DNA from: Cladosporium sp. IMV 00045
Lineage: Eukaryota; Ascomycota; Dothideomycetes; Cladosporiales; Cladosporiaceae
Length of the DNA: 59,129 nt
Direction of reading: 5' to 3'
Assembly: GCA_001931905.2 (NCBI GenBank)
Contig: MSJI02000331.1
Span: forward strand, 9,065-68,193
Shown here: piece by piece, positions 55,316-59,129 of the stretch
Position numbering within the stretch: position 1 is the first letter of the stretch
Layout of the letters: every line of letters begins with the position of its first letter
The notes under the pieces: model-generated
What the model was told of the DNA's origin: nothing
The model's database searches: none
What the model saw: only the letters and a program-made list of their open reading frames with translations
Position numbers and translations under genes: made by a program

Positions 55316-56473
55316 TCATGGAGCGAAAGAAGCCCGCTGTAAAGCCCAACCAGCATACCTTGCCGCCTCAGCATTATCCTGCCGCCACTCATCGTCACTG
55401 TCTTCATTCGCCGCTGGCTCATACGAGCTCTCGGCACCATCCTCAAGTCCACTAACCCCTCCCGAGCCATCTCTAGAGCCCTGCCTTGAAACACTAACAC
55501 TCCGAATCCAATTCTCAACACGACTCCTCGCCCTCTCCAAAGGCGTCATGTCTTTCTCAACCGACCAGCGACGGAAGTCGTCATCACCCCTCTTCTTTCT
55601 CAAGGCCAGTTCCTCTCTGTACTTGACAGAAGCGCGTTCTTTTGCAGCATCAGTAGTGCGATTAGCCCATGCTTTTCTGAACAACTTCGCCCGCTTGCCC
55701 GAGCTGAAAGCGCCTTGTCGCTCTGCGATGCGCACCTCGCGTTCGAGCATCGCTAGCGCTTCTTGCTCTTCGCGCCGGTGCTGCTGATTCCTGTGACTTG
55801 CAACTTCAAGAGGCCAAGAAGCCATTCGCCCCTCCAACGCCGCAGACGAGCCTTCTCCCGCATTCAAGCTCTGCACGGGATAGACGTACTCCGTCCTGTG
55901 CGGATCCCTACCTATCCTCGCCCCAGCAGACGCTCTGCGCCTCCTCTCCAGATCTCGCGGCACCTCGACAAAGCTCAGTTCATCATCGCCATCTCTGCTC
56001 CTCTCGCCACTGCCTGCCAGAACCTCCTCGCTTCGCGCCTGCGCCTGCGCCTGCACCGAATCCCTCCTCCCCACCCAACTCCCCGCACGCTCCTTAACCA
56101 ACCTGCCAAAATCAAAAATCGTCTCGCTCAAACGCGCCGACCACCGCCTCTTCCCGCCCGCCTCAGCTCCCGGCTCGCGAGCCGACACCCGCCGACCAGC
56201 AACAGCGCCCACGCCATCACGCACACCGTCGACGCCGTGGAAAGCGACCCTCCCACTCCCTCTCACCCGTGCCGAGAAGCCCCTCGAACCTGACATCCCG
56301 GCCTCGTAGTCCTCGTTCTCCTCGCGTTCGATCGAAAGTTCTCGCACGCCGACGACGCTACTGCTGTAGCTGCGGTTGTTGCTGTTGTAGGGGTAGTCCT
56401 CCCACTGCAGAGGCTGGAAGTCGACGTAGCCGTAGCCCGCGGAGGCGGCGGCGAGGAGGTATTCTGCGTCCAT
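55316..56473 (-). CDS. Uncharacterised charged fungal protein
   Basis: A 385-residue frame starting MDAEYLLAAASAGYGYVDFQ. The first ~200 residues are disordered with Arg/Ser/Gly repeats. Residues ~245-330 form a strongly helical, basic segment (EEQEALAMLEREVRIAERQG; RAKLFRKAWANRTTDAAKER; KYREELALRKKRGDDDFRRW). The tail is acidic (NEDSDDEWRQDNAEAARYAG). No enzyme, membrane or nucleic-acid motif is recognised. A GTATGC at the AEAAR|YAG codons and a later CAG at 55286-55290 could define a last intron that would swap the final residues for a short alternative end, so the C-terminus is uncertain. Its stop lies about 95 bases from the stop of the convergent UBE3D-like gene. Confidence 0.7.
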   Translation of the reverse strand: MDAEYLLAAASAGYGYVDFQPLQWEDYPYNSNNRSYSSSVVGVRELSIEREENEDYEAGMSGSRGFSARVRGSGRVAFHGVDGVRDGVGAVAGRRVSAREPGAEAGGKRRWSARLSETIFDFGRLVKERAGSWVGRRDSVQAQAQARSEEVLAGSGERSRDGDDELSFVEVPRDLERRRRASAGARIGRDPHRTEYVYPVQSLNAGEGSSAALEGRMASWPLEVASHRNQQHRREEQEALAMLEREVRIAERQGAFSSGKRAKLFRKAWANRTTDAAKERASVKYREELALRKKRGDDDFRRWSVEKDMTPLERARSRVENWIRSVSVSRQGSRDGSGGVSGLEDGAESSYEPAANEDSDDEWRQDNAEAARYAGWALQRASFAP

Positions 56474-56846
56474 GATCTGGAAGGGTGAAAAAAAGTGGTG
56501 GTTGTGTTGTTGTTCTAAGTTGGAGATGTTGATGGTTGGATTGAGGCGAGAGATGCTACCTTTTGGCGATGCGATGCGATGGTTTGGTCCGTGAGGCTAT
56601 ACCGGGAGAAGAGAGCAAGGAGCGTATATATCTGCTTCGGGTCAAAAGGCAACGGCAACGAGCCCGCGAGTGCGAGAGCGCGTGGACAGGTCTTGGGTTG
56701 GGTCGTTTATCGGCATGCAACCTCTGCTCTGCTGCTGCGGGCGATGGAACAAAAGAGGGAATGGGAGAAAGGGGGAATGAGAAGCGAAAAGAACTACGGA
56801 GGAGTTATCAGTCTCGCCATGGCCTCTGGCCGAGCGATTACCTTTA

Positions 56847-56868
56847 CATACATACACACACACACACA
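56847..56868. repeat. CA dinucleotide microsatellite
   Basis: ATACATACACACACACACACA in the leader region upstream of the charged unknown gene. It is a short simple repeat, likely polymorphic. Confidence 0.8.
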
Positions 56869-57126
56869 TCTCCTCTCACGTCAATTCGCCGATAACACCA
56901 TGATCGAGATCGCGGTGCGAAAATGTTACAGCTACCAACTCGCGCAATCCCACTGGTGCGAAATGAGAGGGGAAGGACGAGGGAGGGAGGGAGGTTACTG
57001 AGAAGTCGTTACGTGAAGCGGTACACCGAATGAAGAACATCCAATACTGCTGATGTAAGTAGCAATATGAGAAAGCTTGAGCTGGCACGGGGCACAAGTA
57101 GATAATTTTGCGCAAGAGAGAAATCT

Positions 57127-57148
57127 CCTTTCCTTTCCTTTCCTTTCT
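57127..57148. repeat. TTTCC pentanucleotide repeat
   Basis: About four consecutive CTTTC/TTTCC units in non-coding sequence, consistent with a simple-sequence repeat. No function is evident. Confidence 0.8.
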
Positions 57149-57704
57149 ATTTCCATTATCTCGCATCTGCTTGGTCCGCGTTGCTTTGAGCAGAGAGAAC
57201 AGAGAAGCTTCAAAAATGAGAAAAGCCTAAAATCCTCGCGAATCCTGAAATCCTAACATTCCTGATAATTATACAACGATGCGCGCGCACGCGAGTGGAA
57301 GGTTTATTACTTCCCTCGGCACGGCTTTCCTCCATTTTTCTTTCCTGATTCAATCTGGAGCCGTGAATGCGCCGAAATGAAAATGAACCTATGAGCCTTT
57401 TCCTTTGCTCCGAGACAGGTGAAGCGCGTATTGTGTCCCCTTTTCTTGGTTCCTTTGGGGCGATTTGTTTGACTCTTTAATTGGAGTATCTTCTTCCCAT
57501 CCCGTTCCCTTATTTTCTCATCTCCTCTTTGTTCTCCTCCTAGGCCATCGTGGCCGAAATTGATTGTCGTTAAGTCATGCATGCGAAGATTCGAAATCGC
57601 TCAGAACGCCGGTGTTGTCAAATCGAAAATTGAAAAAGTCATGATGTTTGTTGTGTTGCGCATCGGCGCTCATCGTCGGGCGCCTTTCTTTCGCCCCAGT
57701 AAGC

Positions 57705-59129
57705 TTAGTGGTTGTTGAGTTCGGGGAACAGCTCGTGAAGCACGCTGCTCTCAGTGGGCATGCGCACAGTCTGTTGCTTGGAGTCGAACTGGCCACCGAA
57801 GTTTCCCCAGCTGCTGCCTTCAGCAAGCGAAGGGAACATCTCACCGGCGGACGTCGTTGGTGGCTGGGCGCCGAAGAGGGTGAAGTCTTGGCCTGGCATG
57901 TCGTTGCCAAAGGCGTCGTCGACGTTCATGTTGTCGTACAGGTCGGGGGTGAAGGTTGGATCAGCGACCTGAGCGCCAGGAGAAACCTGCTGCTCGGGAA
58001 CCAAAACACCGTTGTTGGTAGGCGGGTGTCCGTGGAACTGGCTAGTGGTAGACTCGACGGCAGATTCGGGAGTTGCGGATGGGTGGAGGTTGAAGTCGTT
58101 GAAGTTGAAGTTCGTGCCAAACGAGAAGTCATTCGGCGAGATGTTATCGAATGCGTTGTTGTCAAACATCACGCCAGAATCAGAGGTGCTGGACGAACGT
58201 CGATCCTCGCTGAGCGCTGGAGTCAGAGGGAACGCGTCGATGTTATTGAAGTCAAAGTTCATATTGAAGTGACCGGTGAAATCGGGTGAGGGTTGCACAA
58301 AGGCTGGAGTGCCGAAGTTGCTTGGAACTGGCGGTGGTGCCATGGAGCTGTGGCGAGATCCACTCATCCAAGATTGTGCTGCTGAGGATGGAGATGGCGC
58401 GATTGGTGTAAAAGGCGACATCATGGAAGCGGGAGACGCGGGCACAGATCCCTTGGGCAAGCGAGCCACTTCAGAGGCCTTGCCTTTGCCGTTGTTCTTG
58501 GAACGCACGTAGTCCCAGCCGTGGGCTTTCTCCATGTGCTGCTTGCAGTTGCTCTCGCGCTTTGAGGTGTAAGGGCAAGGCTTGTACAAGCAGTGGTAGA
58601 GCGAGGGCGCCGATGAGTGTTTGTCGTTGACGTGGCGTTCACACTCTTTCTCCGTTGGCCAGCCATATTCATGGTACTTGCACTTGTCGATAGGGCACTT
58701 GTACGGCCTGTCGTGCGTTTTGATGTGCTTGGTGAGGTCGCAAGGACGCTTGAACTCCTTGTCACACTGAGGGCATTCGTGGATTTCCGGCTTCGCGTTC
58801 TTCTTGCGCCGAGCCATCGAGCGCAGAACATCATCGTCTGCATCTTCCAAACCAGCGTCGGACATCGGACGCTTCATGGAGGCGGGCGCCACTTCCTCCG
58901 CTTTGAGGGTGCGCCCTGTTGCGAGCGAGATCATCTTGCCGTCTTTGTGGCGGACAAGCTCAGCTGGCTTGCCGTTGTGAGCCAGACCACCCTGGATTGA
59001 GACAGTCTCTTCCCTGATGATGATGTCAGCGAGCGAACAATGAGACTCCATGAGTGGGGTCATGTACGGAGAGTAATCCATCTCGTCGGCCTTCTCGCCC
59101 TTCAGTTGCCTTTGCCTGGTCGCAGCCAG
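57705..59129 (-). CDS. C2H2 zinc-finger transcription factor, 5' end beyond window
   Basis: At least 458 residues from the ATG at 59081, but the frame stays open to the window edge (16 more codons, including QRQLKGEKADE), so the N-terminus is probably missing. Counting from 59081, three fingers lie at 103-123 (CPQCDKEFKRPCDLTKHIKTH core), 129-155 (KCPIDKCKYHEYGWPTEKE) and 164-187 (CLYKPCPYTSKRESNCKQH). Basic RRKKNAK before the first finger is a likely nuclear signal. The C-terminal ~260 residues are Ser/Pro/Asn/Asp-rich with acidic-hydrophobic patches (MNFDFNNIDAFPLTP, FDNISPNDFSFGTNFNFNDF), typical of an activation domain. The finger set, with its HEYGWPTEKE and SKRESNCKQHMEKAHGW phrases, appears conserved in filamentous fungi; I do not assign a named factor. 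Confidence 0.88.
   Translation of the reverse strand: MAATRQRQLKGEKADEMDYSPYMTPLMESHCSLADIIIREETVSIQGGLAHNGKPAELVRHKDGKMISLATGRTLKAEEVAPASMKRPMSDAGLEDADDDVLRSMARRKKNAKPEIHECPQCDKEFKRPCDLTKHIKTHDRPYKCPIDKCKYHEYGWPTEKECERHVNDKHSSAPSLYHCLYKPCPYTSKRESNCKQHMEKAHGWDYVRSKNNGKGKASEVARLPKGSVPASPASMMSPFTPIAPSPSSAAQSWMSGSRHSSMAPPPVPSNFGTPAFVQPSPDFTGHFNMNFDFNNIDAFPLTPALSEDRRSSSTSDSGVMFDNNAFDNISPNDFSFGTNFNFNDFNLHPSATPESAVESTTSQFHGHPPTNNGVLVPEQQVSPGAQVADPTFTPDLYDNMNVDDAFGNDMPGQDFTLFGAQPPTTSAGEMFPSLAEGSSWGNFGGQFDSKQQTVRMPTESSVLHELFPELNNH

Larger units (their letters stand above)
56474..57704. other. Intergenic region with simple repeats
   Basis: 1.2 kb between two minus-strand genes: promoter of the charged unknown on the left, 3' end of the zinc-finger gene on the right. 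It contains a CA-rich microsatellite (about 56847-56868) and a TTTCC pentamer run (about 57127-57148). No gene is recognised. Confidence 0.6.

Noticed and set aside
1..59129. CRISPR arrays, insertion sequences, secondary-metabolite backbone genes, intact transposons
   Set aside because: None is visible on either strand; the gene content is housekeeping plus fungal unknowns.

Overview
The window is nuclear DNA of a filamentous ascomycete (Pezizomycotina), most likely a Dothideomycete, though the class is a guess. The evidence is spliceosomal introns of mostly 48-63 nt with GTRNGT donors, a PTH11-like rhodopsin-domain membrane protein, a GPI-anchored Ala/Ser-rich wall protein, an Abp1 with two SH3 domains, and several long fungus-specific unknowns. 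There are no operons, plasmid features, CRISPR arrays or recognisable transposons. I support 19 protein genes and one intron-containing tRNA-Pro. Exon borders were worked out by hand from splice consensus, reading frame and family conservation, and every spliced model sums to a whole number of codons.

Left third (1-17 kb): an unknown acidic protein (+), a PTH11-like seven-helix protein (-), an eight-exon amino-acid/choline-type APC permease (+), a Rex1/Rnh70-type DEDDh RNA exonuclease (+), a PHS-family (Pho84-like) MFS transporter (-), a 3.6-kb gene-free stretch, and a GPI-anchored Ala/Ser-rich protein (-).

Middle (17-36 kb): the Fe-S co-chaperone Jac1/HscB (-), cytidine deaminase (-), a long RGG-box/coiled-coil unknown (-), a roughly 4.8-kb interval whose only gene is tRNA-Pro(AGG), then a divergent pair of MTD1 (NAD-dependent methylene-THF dehydrogenase, -) and MMS19/MET18 (cytosolic Fe-S targeting, +), followed by ERG26 (sterol C-4 demethylation, -). 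Two Fe-S biogenesis genes, one mitochondrial and one cytosolic, lie 11 kb apart; nothing shows this is more than coincidence.

Right third (36-59 kb): a 1142-residue single-pass membrane glycoprotein (+), a six-exon Yap-like bZIP factor with a conserved C-terminal domain (-), a PlsC-type lysophospholipid acyltransferase (+), Abp1 (-), a 1422-residue F-box-like/zinc-finger-like unknown (+), a UBE3D/Ipa1-like E3 (HECT_2) protein (+), a charged unknown (-), and a C2H2 zinc-finger factor (-) whose reading frame runs off the right edge.

I found no clear novel system. The best leads are two genes whose unusually long introns are open in frame and would give truncated proteins if retained (the bZIP and the UBE3D-like gene), a GC-AG intron in the permease, a degenerate repeat field near 15.6-16.0 kb, paired TCACATGAC motifs in a divergent promoter, and three large uncharacterised fungal proteins.
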